The notes beneath the pieces are model-generated. The model had not been told where the DNA came from. It worked only from the letters and a program-made list of their open reading frames with translations, and did not search any database. DNA of 15,577 nucleotides from Spirochaetota bacterium (GTDB taxonomy: Bacteria; Spirochaetota; UBA4802; JAFGJZ01). This document shows, piece after piece, positions 6,608-13,594 of the stretch. The stretch spans positions 1-15,577 of the forward strand of contig JAEWVM010000052.1 of NCBI GenBank assembly GCA_023396615.1, read 5' to 3'. The position numbers were made by a program, and so were the translations under genes. The first letter of the stretch is position 1; every line of letters begins with the position of its first letter.

Positions 6608-8407
6608 ATGGATTTAATTAGCAGATCACAGGTGAAAGATTCCGATAAATGGAATGTCGAACTTCTTTATTCATCTTTAGAAAATTGGGAAAAGGATTTT
6701 TCAACGGCTAAAGAAGAGATTGAAAAATATGCCTTTTTAAAAGGTAAAACCGGAAATTCTGCTGAAGATATGAAGCAGATAATCGAATTTGATCTCGGTG
6801 TATCAAGGCTTATTGATAAACTTTATACATATGCTCATCTGAAAAGCGACGAAGATAAGACAAATAGTGTTTATCTTTCGCTTGTAGAAAGAGCGATGTC
6901 ACTTTATACAAAAGCCGGTGAACTTTCTAGTTTCATTCCTGTCGAGATTCAGGAAATTTCTGATGATACAATTGCAGAATTTAAAAAACATGAAGGATTA
7001 AAAGACTATATTTTCTATATTGATAAAATAATTCGGTACAAGCCTTACACTAGAAGTGCTGAAATTGAAGAGCTTCTTTCTGCTTCCGGTGATTTTTCGG
7101 ATTCTGCCGCCGACATTTTCGGTCAGCTTGATAACGCAGATTTTGCATTCGGCAAAATAAAGGATGAGACAGGAATAGAAGTTGAACTGACTCACGGAAA
7201 TTTTATAAGATTTTTGATGAATAAATCTCCTGAAGTAAGAAAAAATTCATTTAAACAGTATTATTCTGTTTATGATGCTCACAAACATGCCTTAAGTTCA
7301 GCTTTTTATTCAAACTGCAAAAAAGATAAATTTTTTTCTAAAGTGCGCGGTTACGAGTCATGTCTTGATTCCGCATTGTTTTCTGATGATGTAAAAAAGG
7401 ATGTTTATTTTTCACTTATCGAATCAGTGAAGAAAAATATTTCTCCTCTTTCTAAGTATGTAAATTTCAGAAAAGAATACCTGTCTCTTGATAAAATTCA
7501 TTTCTATGACACATATGTTCCGCTTGTTGGAAAAATAGATTTTTCCATGGAATATGAAGAGGCGGTTGATACTTGCGTGAAGGCTCTTTCAATTCTCGGT
7601 GAACAATATACTTCTGTTTTAAGGGATGGACTTTTAAGCGGTTGGGTTGACCGGTATGAAAATAAAGGGAAAAGAAGCGGCGCTTATTCTTCCGGTTGTT
7701 TTGATTCTCCTCCTTATATTCTTATGAATTATGATAAAAATAATATTAACTCACTGTATACATTGATTCATGAAGCCGGTCATTCAATGCATTCGTATTT
7801 ATCGGCTAAGAATCAGCCTTATCATTATCACAGGTATACAATATTTGCCGCGGAGGTTGCATCGACTTTTAACGAGACTCTCTTAAGCGACTATCTTCTT
7901 AAGAAGTATTCGGATAATGACGAAATGCGGGCTTATATATTAAACCGCGAGATTGACGATATAAGAGGCACTCTTTACAGGCAGACAATGTTTGCGGAAT
8001 TCGAAATGATCATGCATCAGATGACGGAAAAAGATATTCCTCTTACGATAGATATTATCAGATCAGAATATCGAAAGCTTCTTGAGGCTTATTTCGGAGG
8101 TACAATCGAGATTGATCCGGAACTTGAACTGGAAGCTTTGAGGATACCTCATTTTTATAACTCATTCTATGTTTATAAATATGCAACAGGGATATCTGCG
8201 GCGATCAGTCTTGCTGAAAATGTTTTAGATAAAGGTTCGCCTGCTGTTGAGAGATATATGAATTTTCTTTCAGCCGGAGGAAGAATGTTTCCTTTGGAGG
8301 CATTGAAGAGTGCAGGAGTTGACATGTCAAAACCTGAAACAGTAAATTCCGCACTAATTCATTTTTCAGAAAAAGTTGATGAATTTATAAGGGTGATGAA
8401 AAAATAG
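6608..8407 (+). CDS. pepF: Oligoendopeptidase F (M3 family zinc metallopeptidase)
   Basis: A 599-residue protein of the normal PepF length. It opens with the family pattern KWNVELLYSSLENWEKDF, then a long helical N-terminal region. Zinc-binding HEAGH is at 388-392, and Glu416 in FAAEVASTFNE is the likely third ligand. Near the end, HFYNSFYVYKYATG carries the His/Tyr residues that stabilise the transition state. It hydrolyses oligopeptides of roughly 7-17 residues in the cytoplasm, feeding peptide turnover. No signal peptide. ATG 6608 is preferred to GTG 6602 because the SD-like GGCGGTGG (6598-6605) would overlap the GTG. The stop lies just before a hairpin shared with the convergent cache gene. 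Confidence 0.95.
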   Translation: MDLISRSQVKDSDKWNVELLYSSLENWEKDFSTAKEEIEKYAFLKGKTGNSAEDMKQIIEFDLGVSRLIDKLYTYAHLKSDEDKTNSVYLSLVERAMSLYTKAGELSSFIPVEIQEISDDTIAEFKKHEGLKDYIFYIDKIIRYKPYTRSAEIEELLSASGDFSDSAADIFGQLDNADFAFGKIKDETGIEVELTHGNFIRFLMNKSPEVRKNSFKQYYSVYDAHKHALSSAFYSNCKKDKFFSKVRGYESCLDSALFSDDVKKDVYFSLIESVKKNISPLSKYVNFRKEYLSLDKIHFYDTYVPLVGKIDFSMEYEEAVDTCVKALSILGEQYTSVLRDGLLSGWVDRYENKGKRSGAYSSGCFDSPPYILMNYDKNNINSLYTLIHEAGHSMHSYLSAKNQPYHYHRYTIFAAEVASTFNETLLSDYLLKKYSDNDEMRAYILNREIDDIRGTLYRQTMFAEFEMIMHQMTEKDIPLTIDIIRSEYRKLLEAYFGGTIEIDPELELEALRIPHFYNSFYVYKYATGISAAISLAENVLDKGSPAVERYMNFLSAGGRMFPLEALKSAGVDMSKPETVNSALIHFSEKVDEFIRVMKK

Positions 8408-8409
8408 AT

Positions 8410-8437
8410 AATAGCGGCGGATTATTCTGCCGCTATT
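8410..8437. terminator. Hairpin between pepF and the cache gene
   Basis: An 11-bp stem (8410-8420 with 8427-8437, core TAGCGGC/GCCGCTA, one G-T pair) has the loop ATTATT. Read on the minus strand it is followed after a few bases by a six-T run, a good terminator for the cache gene; on the + strand the T tract is poor, but pepF ends right before it. The cache stop codon (8433-8435) lies inside the stem. Confidence 0.7.
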
Positions 8438-8873
8438 TAAAAACACCGCAGCAGAAAATGAGACCTTTGTGGTTTTGGAAGTATGTAGTTTTACTTTCAA
8501 CTTTTCCTGTCTCAGGATTTTTGTATTTATAATCAACCCAGCCTGAGCCCTTTACTTTTGCATCTTCTACGATATTTTTGCGGAAATATTTTCCGTCAGC
8601 GTCAGGGACATTAAAAAGATTTCTTCCTATGAGCTTTTTGTTTTCAGGATGTGCCAGCATAACTGCGCTGTAGTCATAAATGAAAACGTAAATTCTGCCC
8701 TCCATGAATTTCCCGGCAGTAACGGCATTCAATGTTTCGTCTTTTCCGTTTTTGTCATAAAAGTTTATCGCTTTTTTAACCAATGAAACCGCTTTATCAT
8801 ATTCAGATTCCTTTGAAGTAGAAACCGAAAAAAAGAGAAGGGAGACAGAAACAAACAAACAAATTGTTTTCAT
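8433..8873 (-). CDS. Secreted single-cache-domain protein
   Basis: A 146-residue product starting at ATG 8873, chosen because GGAG lies 5 bases upstream and a signal peptide starts there (MKTICLF, hydrophobic core, STS cleavage region near residue 20). An upstream in-frame extension to 8924 would spoil the signal peptide. The mature part has the sCache_2 pattern: a helix, YVFIYDYSAVMLAHPENKKL, IGRNLFN, PDADGKYF, AKVKGSGWVDY and NPETGKVESKTTYF. It ends with CCGVFK and has no transmembrane helix or signalling domain, so it is a free periplasmic small-ligand binder, perhaps partnering a chemoreceptor or kinase encoded elsewhere. Confidence 0.8.
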   Translation of the reverse strand: MKTICLFVSVSLLFFSVSTSKESEYDKAVSLVKKAINFYDKNGKDETLNAVTAGKFMEGRIYVFIYDYSAVMLAHPENKKLIGRNLFNVPDADGKYFRKNIVEDAKVKGSGWVDYKYKNPETGKVESKTTYFQNHKGLIFCCGVFK

Positions 8874-8891
8874 ATGCACTCCATAAGATTT

Positions 8892-8912
8892 GGCAAAGAA
8901 TATATGTTTGCC
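8892..8912. promoter_or_regulatory. Operator-like inverted repeat upstream of the cache gene
   Basis: GGCAAA (8892-8897) and TTTGCC (8907-8912) are perfect inverted arms with a 9-base AT-rich centre. The site overlaps the TATATT-like sequences that are the best -10 candidates for the cache gene, about 20-40 bases before its ATG. This is where a repressor would bind, but no cognate regulator can be named. Confidence 0.35.
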
Positions 8913-9019
8913 GTAATAAATCAAGTTAAAAGTTAAATTTGTAATTGTAAAAAGTTACCGCTTTCACAGGATATGAACTTTACGCTATTTCCGGATAACT
9001 TTCGAAAGGGGATAAAACA

Positions 9020-9292
9020 ATGAGTATTTTTGAAATGGGAATGATGATAGCTTTCGGGTTTGCATGGCCGTTTTCTATTTATAAAAGTTATAAATCTAAA
9101 TCGACAAAAGGAAAATCGATACATTTTCTATTGATTGTTGTTTTCGGATATGTTTGCGGATTGATTCATAAAGTACTGTATAATCCGGACATTGTTATAA
9201 TATTCTATGCTTTGAATGCGTTGATGGTAGCGGTTGATTCTTTTCTTTATCTGAAAAATGCAATAAACGAAAGGAAAGCAAAAGCAGACTGA
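9020..9292 (+). CDS. SemiSWEET-like three-helix transporter (PQ-loop/MtN3 type)
   Basis: A 90-residue membrane protein with three predicted helices: about 4-22, 35-53 and 57-78. The first helix ends in AWPFSIYKSYKSKS followed by GKS, resembling the PQ-loop triple-helix-bundle signature with Pro17 and a basic turn ending in Gly-x-Ser. Helix 3 contains FYALNALMVAVD, with the Asn that is common in these proteins. Such single bundles dimerise to move small sugars across the inner membrane; the substrate here is unknown. A good SD (AAGGGG) lies 9 bases before ATG 9020. The last codons form one arm of the hairpin shared with the convergent ClpX-like gene. Confidence 0.75.
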   Translation: MSIFEMGMMIAFGFAWPFSIYKSYKSKSTKGKSIHFLLIVVFGYVCGLIHKVLYNPDIVIIFYALNALMVAVDSFLYLKNAINERKAKAD

Positions 9293-9308
9293 GAAATCTG
9301 CCTTTGCT
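9277..9308. terminator. Hairpin between the SemiSWEET-like and ClpX-like genes
   Basis: Arms 9277-9288 and 9297-9308 form a 12-bp stem with an 8-base loop. On the minus strand one position is a G-U pair, so the stem is continuous; on the + strand the same position is an A-C mismatch. A pyrimidine-rich TTCCTTT follows on the minus strand, so it fits best as the terminator of the ClpX-like gene. The + strand side is followed by ATAAAATAA, without a T run. Confidence 0.55.
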
Positions 9309-9322
9309 ATAAAATAACTTTA

Positions 9323-10804
9323 TTAACTTTGATAGCTTTTTCTAATATATTCCTCTATAAAGCTTTGAGGTGATTCCGCAGCCTGAACGGTTATTCTGAA
9401 TTCTTCAAGTTTCATAAGTTTTATGGCGTAAGGAAAATCATGAAACAGGTCTTCGCAGATGCGTTTCATGCTTTTTTTGCTGTCTTTTGCTTTTTTTTCA
9501 ATTACCGTTACTGCTTCATCATCGAAACTCAGATGTATTCCGTGAGATGCGAGAAAATCACGCTGGTATCCGCGAATGCTGTCAGTGCGCATTATTTCAG
9601 AAAGAACACCTTCGGGATCATTGATGAGTTTGTCGTCAACCGTCAGCTTTTTGATTTCAAGTGAAGGCAGAACTTTTTCATAATTTATAAGAAGGCGTTC
9701 AACAACAGTCATCAGTGCGCGTGCGCCTGTTTTTTGCTTAGCTGCTTCCTTTGCGAAGAATTTCAGAGCTTCATCCTCAAATTCGACATCGATTCCATAA
9801 GATTTGAAATCGAGCTTTTTGCTGTTTATGACTGCGCTGTATGGATTCTGAAGAATTTTATACAGTTTGTCTTCATCGACTTCATTAAGTGTTACTATTA
9901 CAGGAAGACGGCCTACAAATTCTGATTCGAAGCCGAAATCAACAAGATCCTGAGTTGTAACTGTTTTAAAAAGTTCGGTTAATGAATAGTCTGTTTTTTT
10001 ATTTTCCGTTCCGTCAAATCCGATTGTTTTATAGTCAAGACGTTTCTTTATAATCTTGTCGAGATTGCTGAACGCGCCGGAAACAATGAACAGGATGTTC
10101 TTTGTGTTAATCTTTTTTCTGGAAACTTTTCCCGTACGCTGTGCTTCCATGGCCGCTTCAACCTGACTAGCAAGGTCATGAGGTGTTTTGAGATCGACTT
10201 CAGATTCCTCCATCAGTTTCAAAAGATTACGCTGAACTCCTCCCCGCGAAACATCCGGACCGTTGCTGTTTCCGCCTGAAGCTATCTTGTCTATTTCATC
10301 AAGATATATTATTCCATACTCTGCTTTTGCGATATCGCCCTCGGCTTCATGAACCAGTTCGCGGACAAGATCTTCAACGTCACCGCCGACATATCCTGTT
10401 TCGCTGAACTTTGTTGCATCGGCTTTTATGAAAGGAACGCCGAGTTTTTTTGCGATCAGTTTTATGATGTACGTTTTACCGATTCCTGTAGGGCCGATAA
10501 GCAGAATGTTGCTTTTGATATTTCCGACAATTCTTTCATCTTCAGGTATTGAAAGTTCGAGTTTCATTCTGTTGAAGTGGGTGCAGACTTTTGTGGAAAT
10601 GACACCGATCGCTTCTTCCTGCCCAACGACATATTTATTAAGAAAGCTTTCGAGTTCTTCCGGTTTCATATCAAAACGAATTTCGCTTCTATGTGTGCGG
10701 TCGCCTTCTTTCGATCCTACCGGATTAGGTTTTTCCGGAACTGATTCAATCTCTTTGAAAAGTTCCTTTAGCTCTTCGTTTGCGTCAAATACCGGTTTTG
10801 GCAT
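9323..10804 (-). CDS. ClpX-type AAA+ unfoldase without zinc-binding domain
   Basis: A 493-residue ATPase. Walker A is GPTGIGKT (104-111), the pore loop is GYVGGDVE (137-144), Walker B is IIYLDE (165-170), the arginine-finger region is EFVGRLP (295-301) and sensor 2 is TGARAL (359-364). The IGF tripeptide (261-263), which docks ClpX on ClpP, is kept. The N-terminal Cys4 zinc domain of ClpX is absent; residues 1-45 are charged and lack Cys. Where ClpX has the RKH loop there is a longer helical, basic insert (about 205-233). About 100 residues follow the usual ClpX end (about 390-493). DVSRGGVQRNLL also resembles HslU, but the IGF and overall pattern favour ClpX. It has its own promoter and an SD (AGAGGA). 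Confidence 0.88.
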   Translation of the reverse strand: MPKPVFDANEELKELFKEIESVPEKPNPVGSKEGDRTHRSEIRFDMKPEELESFLNKYVVGQEEAIGVISTKVCTHFNRMKLELSIPEDERIVGNIKSNILLIGPTGIGKTYIIKLIAKKLGVPFIKADATKFSETGYVGGDVEDLVRELVHEAEGDIAKAEYGIIYLDEIDKIASGGNSNGPDVSRGGVQRNLLKLMEESEVDLKTPHDLASQVEAAMEAQRTGKVSRKKINTKNILFIVSGAFSNLDKIIKKRLDYKTIGFDGTENKKTDYSLTELFKTVTTQDLVDFGFESEFVGRLPVIVTLNEVDEDKLYKILQNPYSAVINSKKLDFKSYGIDVEFEDEALKFFAKEAAKQKTGARALMTVVERLLINYEKVLPSLEIKKLTVDDKLINDPEGVLSEIMRTDSIRGYQRDFLASHGIHLSFDDEAVTVIEKKAKDSKKSMKRICEDLFHDFPYAIKLMKLEEFRITVQAAESPQSFIEEYIRKSYQS

Positions 10805-10839
10805 GATTAATCCTCTTAATATTTTATATCCACGATACC

Positions 10840-10868
10840 AGAATAATATAATAACGGGCTTTCTTCAA
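10840..10868 (-). promoter_or_regulatory. Promoter of the ClpX-like gene
   Basis: On the minus strand TTGAAG (-35, 10863-10868) and TATTCT (-10, 10840-10845) are 17 bases apart, about 36 bases upstream of the ATG. The SD AGAGGA follows at a normal distance. Confidence 0.5.
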
Positions 10869-10930
10869 TACTCTTTTGGCAGTTTTGCTAAAATAATTTA
10901 TTTTTCTTCAAAAGAAGAGAAATTGTCATA

Positions 10931-10996
10931 ATGGAAACTGAAGAAAAAGCCATTGAGCTTCCGGTTGCGAGCGGATATAGAAGTCTGTATACCTAA
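10931..10996 (+). other. Possible small ORF or gene remnant
   Basis: The 283-base stretch between the ClpX-like gene and copZ (10805-11087) is poor in recognisable content. It holds a 21-codon frame starting METEEKAIELPV and ending SLYT before TAA, with only a weak purine-rich SD. A second frame starting at ATG 10999 reads through AENAQNRYSLILFIKVEERF before entering the antisense of copZ. The NRY-type segment faintly recalls the RNA polymerase omega subunit, and the two frames together could be a decayed small gene. This is weak: codon composition looks plausible, but I see no continuous domain and no clear promoter. Confidence 0.2.
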
Positions 10997-11087
10997 AGAT
11001 GTCTTTCGAGACAATTGCAGAAAATGCTCAGAACAGATATAGTCTGATTCTATTTATTAAAGTAGAAGAAAGATTTATTACATTCTC

Positions 11088-11306
11088 TCATCTTTTTAAT
11101 ACTTCCTTAAAAACATATCCTGCAGATTCAACTGCAGTTTTGAATTCATTATCAGATATATCTTTGTCGGACAGAATTTCTGCTGATTTATCCTTTGCCG
11201 AAGCCTTAATTTTCATTTTCGGATCAAGACTCGACAATTTATTTTCTATGTGATTTTCGCAATGTGAACAGCTCATTCCTTCTATTACGACTATGTATTT
11301 TTTCAT
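11088..11306 (-). CDS. copZ: CopZ-like copper chaperone (HMA domain)
   Basis: A 72-residue single heavy-metal-associated domain. The metal motif GMSCSHC (10-16; Cys13 and Cys16) follows the first strand KKYIVVIE, and the C-terminal strand pattern SAGYVF is typical, with Tyr at the position that favours Cu(I) over Zn(II) in this family. It carries cytoplasmic Cu(I), normally to a CopA-type P1B-ATPase or to the CsoR sensor. It starts one base after the csoR stop, so the two are co-transcribed. No copA gene is next to it on either side, so the export pump must be encoded elsewhere. Confidence 0.88.
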   Translation of the reverse strand: MKKYIVVIEGMSCSHCENHIENKLSSLDPKMKIKASAKDKSAEILSDKDISDNEFKTAVESAGYVFKEVLKR

Positions 11307-11307
11307 T

Positions 11308-11604
11308 TTATTTTGTTAACCTCTTTATGGTTTTTATTACTTCGGAAATTACATCTGTTTTACCGTTTCTAATCTGATTAGAAACGCATTGTCTGACGTG
11401 ATGCTCCAGAAGATATAGGGCAGTTCCGTTTAGAGCAGATTGGGCTGAAGCAATTTGATTAAGGACATCATCGCAGTAAGTATCTTCTTCAATCATTTTG
11501 CGGATTCCGCGAACTTGCCCTTCAATTCGTTTTAGCCGGGATTGAAGCTTTTTTTTTACATCTTCACTGTGATGTGCCTTATTGTGATGATTACAGCCGG
11601 ACAT
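11308..11604 (-). CDS. csoR: CsoR-family copper-sensing repressor
   Basis: A 98-residue all-helical protein of the CsoR/RcnR/FrmR (DUF156) family. The DNA-binding face has KLQSRLKRIEGQVRGIRKMI (19-38). The Cu(I) ligands fit Cys44, His69 and Cys73; spacings of 25 and 4 match the Mycobacterium tuberculosis CsoR set Cys36, His61, Cys65, and the pattern differs from the His-rich RcnR nickel site and the FrmR formaldehyde site. The N-terminus has an extra GCNHHNKAHH tail that may bind metal. Family members leave DNA when they bind Cu(I), derepressing chaperone and efflux genes. A G-rich operator-like sequence covers the start of its own gene, so autoregulation together with copZ is likely. Confidence 0.92.
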   Translation of the reverse strand: MSGCNHHNKAHHSEDVKKKLQSRLKRIEGQVRGIRKMIEEDTYCDDVLNQIASAQSALNGTALYLLEHHVRQCVSNQIRNGKTDVISEVIKTIKRLTK

Positions 11605-11651
11605 ACCCCCACCCCCTATATCTAATATATATCATTATTTCTATTCGTCAA
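11604..11651 (-). promoter_or_regulatory. csoR-copZ promoter with G-tract operator
   Basis: On the minus strand TTGACG (-35, 11646-11651) is followed after 16 bases by TATATT (-10, 11624-11629). Transcription would start close to TATAGGGGGTGGGGGTA (11604-11620), which also holds the SD and reaches the ATG. Two G5 tracts bounded by TA steps resemble the G/C-tract boxes used by CsoR/RcnR-family repressors. Binding here would block both the start site and, in RNA, the SD region. The box is not a perfect palindrome. Confidence 0.55.
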
Positions 11652-11694
11652 TTATTGCTTGCAAAAATTATGTTTTCAGAACATATCAGGATAA

Positions 11695-12459
11695 ATGAAA
11701 GTCAGACGAATTGATATATCAAATGCTTCTCTACAGGATTTGTTGAAGAATGTATGGATTCTGGAAGACAGTTCTTCCTCCGCCGGTCATATTCTTCTTC
11801 CGGTAAAGGAAATTGATTTGATGATTAATCTGTCCGGAAAAATACATCATTCAGCAGTGGCTTCTGTCATTGATACAGGACAAATGTTTTCAAACATGAT
11901 AAGAAATACTCCGGTTGAAATATCTCATAGAGGAGAACTCGCAGTTCTGGGTATGTCGTTTAATTCTTATTCTTTTCCTGTTTGGAGTGAATTTTCTCTT
12001 GGAAAAATCAGAGAAAGATTTTATGAGTTAAGAACAGAGAATTCGGAATATAAAGATGATGCAGTTTTGCTGATGAATCTTATCGCTGAGGAAATTGATG
12101 ATGATTGGATTCCTGAAAAAAGAAATGTAAATATTATCAGATATTTTGAATATGACTGCGGAATGTCAAAGCTTGAAGATATATGCAGCCGGTTAGGGAT
12201 AAGCTCTAGGACTGCCGAGCGTATTTTTGCTACATATGTTCAGATGCCTCCAAAAAAATATATGAGACTTTTGCGGTTTCGTTATTCTTTGAGAAAAATT
12301 ATTTCTGAACATAAAGAAAATCTGACAGCCGCAGCTTATGATTGCAGTTATTATGATCAGAGTCATTTTTGTGAAGAATTTAAATCATATACAGGCACAA
12401 CCCCGGTTAATTTTTTAAAAAGAAAAGTTTCTGTGACCCAGAATATTGAATTTATATAA
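11695..12459 (+). CDS. AraC-family transcriptional regulator
   Basis: A 254-residue regulator. The N-terminal half (1-140) resembles the ligand-binding half found in AraC proteins of the DUF6597 type (LLPVKEIDLMINLSG). The C-terminal half (about 145-245) is the double HTH: first HTH about 160-181 (LEDICSRLGISSRTAERIF), second about 209-232 with SYYDQSHFCEEFKSYTGTTP. Both helices look intact. An SD (AGGA) sits 3-4 bases before the ATG. It is divergent from csoR (90-base gap) and is followed 78 bases later by the ABM-domain gene on the same strand, its most likely target or operon partner. Confidence 0.88.
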   Translation: MKVRRIDISNASLQDLLKNVWILEDSSSSAGHILLPVKEIDLMINLSGKIHHSAVASVIDTGQMFSNMIRNTPVEISHRGELAVLGMSFNSYSFPVWSEFSLGKIRERFYELRTENSEYKDDAVLLMNLIAEEIDDDWIPEKRNVNIIRYFEYDCGMSKLEDICSRLGISSRTAERIFATYVQMPPKKYMRLLRFRYSLRKIISEHKENLTAAAYDCSYYDQSHFCEEFKSYTGTTPVNFLKRKVSVTQNIEFI

Positions 12460-12537
12460 TTATTTAATAAATGTCGCGTTTTTCCTATTACAACAGTATT
12501 ATTTTCAGTATTTCTTCCTTACCTTAAGGGAGGTTAT

Positions 12538-12852
12538 ATGAATAATATTTTTTCAGAAATTGTGGAATTCGTGATATCGGATAATTTATCACAGTCAGAA
12601 TTTATTGAAATTGTCGATCTTCTAGAAAAAGAATTTCATTCGAAGATGAAAGGTTTTCGTGATACGGAACTTTTGAAAGGCAAAAAAGACAATGAATGGA
12701 TAATGATTCAGCACTGGGATTCTTTTGATGATTGTAAAGCCGCAGTTCAGGCGATGATGAAATCAGAAAGTACCGAAAAATTCAGGGAAGCAATTATTCC
12801 GCAAAGCGTTAAAATGACAATACTTGAAAGATGCGGTTACTGGAAAGTTTAA
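12538..12852 (+). CDS. ABM (antibiotic biosynthesis monooxygenase)-domain protein
   Basis: A 104-residue dimeric alpha/beta-barrel type protein. It has the ABM pattern: strand IFSEIVEFVI, helix QSEFIEIVDLLEKEF, strand FRDTELLKG, strand EWIMIQHWDSFDDCKAAVQAMM with the typical HWxSFDDxxAA, and the C-terminal PQSVKMTILERCGYW. Members act on quinones, haem or polyketides, or have no known substrate; none can be assigned here. A strong SD, AAGGGAGGTT, precedes ATG 12538. The stop abuts that of the convergent Cdd1-like gene, inside a hairpin whose arm encodes the final Trp-Lys. Confidence 0.8.
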   Translation: MNNIFSEIVEFVISDNLSQSEFIEIVDLLEKEFHSKMKGFRDTELLKGKKDNEWIMIQHWDSFDDCKAAVQAMMKSESTEKFREAIIPQSVKMTILERCGYWKV

Positions 12853-12866
12853 TCAGTCTTTCCAGT
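12839..12866. terminator. Hairpin at the abutting ABM and Cdd1-like gene ends
   Basis: ACTGGAAAG (12839-12847) and CTTTCCAGT (12858-12866) form a perfect 9-bp stem with a 10-base loop that holds both stop codons. T-rich sequence (ATTTTAATTTTT) follows about 10 bases later on the + strand; there is no T run on the minus strand. It is probably a modest bidirectional terminator or 3'-end stabiliser. Confidence 0.5.
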
Positions 12867-13113
12867 TCCACCATTTTAATTTTTCAGGGTCATGATTTGT
12901 TTCTTTTGCGAAATATACTGCGCATCTGAAAACATAGAGTACGCATCTGTCAAGTTTTGAAGCATAGAATCCGGAAAGTTCTTCGTAAAGTTTTTCCGGA
13001 TTCTTATTCTTTAAATCCGATACGTGAAAAATTCCTAAACGGTTTAAATCTTTCACTGTTGCTTTTCCGACTCCGGGAATTATTAAAAGTTCGGATTTTT
13101 CATTATTTTTCAT
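12853..13113 (-). CDS. Cdd1-type helix-hairpin-helix protein
   Basis: An 86-residue protein of the Cdd1 ('pathogenicity locus') family. It has the HhH motif IPGVGKATVKDLNRLGI (12-28), then VSDLKNKNPEKLYEEL, the conserved DRCVLYVFRCAVYFA (55-69) and the family ending KWWNWKD. The HhH suggests nucleic-acid contact, but no biochemical role is established that I can name. It begins inside the stop of the preceding VOC gene (ATGA, 13110-13113), so translation is coupled. Its stop abuts that of the convergent ABM gene. The family name does not imply virulence. Confidence 0.88.
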   Translation of the reverse strand: MKNNEKSELLIIPGVGKATVKDLNRLGIFHVSDLKNKNPEKLYEELSGFYASKLDRCVLYVFRCAVYFAKETNHDPEKLKWWNWKD

Positions 13114-13583
13114 CTGTTAATTGCCGCTTTAATAAATTCAACCGGCATAAAAGTCTTAGTTGAAATTTCTTCAGACGATAAACCTTCTTTGTTGAGACGC
13201 ATGATTACATCATCCATGTTTTCGCCCACTTCAACGATAAAACCGTCGGGATCATTGATTCTGAAAACTCTTTGCTGCCATGGCTGAATAATAACCGGAT
13301 GAATTATTTTGACGCCGGATTTCTCTATGCGTTCAAAGGCTTCTTCGATATTGCTTGTTTCGAGATAAATTTCTATATCATCGCTTTTACTTTCGGGTTT
13401 AAGTTTTCCGAAAATATTATTCTGTGCGTATTTTTTATCCCAAAGTGCGAGACCGCCTTTGAAAGATATGTTGATTTCACCAATTTCAAGAACAACTTCC
13501 TGTCCTAGTATGTTCTGATAAAAATCTTTGGACTTTATGACGTTATTTGTAAAAAGTACAAAACCTGTTAAAGTAAATTTCAT
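13110..13583 (-). CDS. VOC/glyoxalase-fold protein with C-terminal extension
   Basis: A 157-residue protein. Residues 1-118 are one VOC module made of two beta-alpha-beta3 units: FTLTGFVLFTNNVIKSKDFYQNILGQEV, then IEIYLETSNIEEAFERIEKSGV and the closing VFRINDPDGFIVEVGE. The DPDGF loop and the following Glu are the usual metal-side residues. About 40 extra residues (118-157) with SSEEIS and MPVEFIKAAI look like a small helical, HTH-like addition. The substrate is unknown. Its SD (AGAAGGAA) starts right at the stop of the preceding VOC gene, 11 bases away, and its stop overlaps the Cdd1-like start. Confidence 0.82.
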   Translation of the reverse strand: MKFTLTGFVLFTNNVIKSKDFYQNILGQEVVLEIGEINISFKGGLALWDKKYAQNNIFGKLKPESKSDDIEIYLETSNIEEAFERIEKSGVKIIHPVIIQPWQQRVFRINDPDGFIVEVGENMDDVIMRLNKEGLSSEEISTKTFMPVEFIKAAINR

Positions 13584-13594
13584 AATATTTCCTT

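Noticed and set aside
8933..9124. 63-codon open frame on the minus strand
   Set aside because: It is antisense to the SemiSWEET-like gene, has no SD and a composition unlike the real genes.
10428..10931. 167-codon open frame on the + strand
   Set aside because: It lies almost wholly antisense to the ClpX-like gene, is Ser/Ile/Phe-rich without domains and has no SD.
10999..11253. 84-codon open frame on the + strand
   Set aside because: Most of it is antisense to copZ. Only its first 30 codons are free, and these are treated as part of a possible remnant rather than as a gene.
11500..11604. His/Cys-rich start of csoR as a separate metal-binding peptide
   Set aside because: It is in frame with and continuous with the CsoR domain, so it is an N-terminal tail, not a separate gene.
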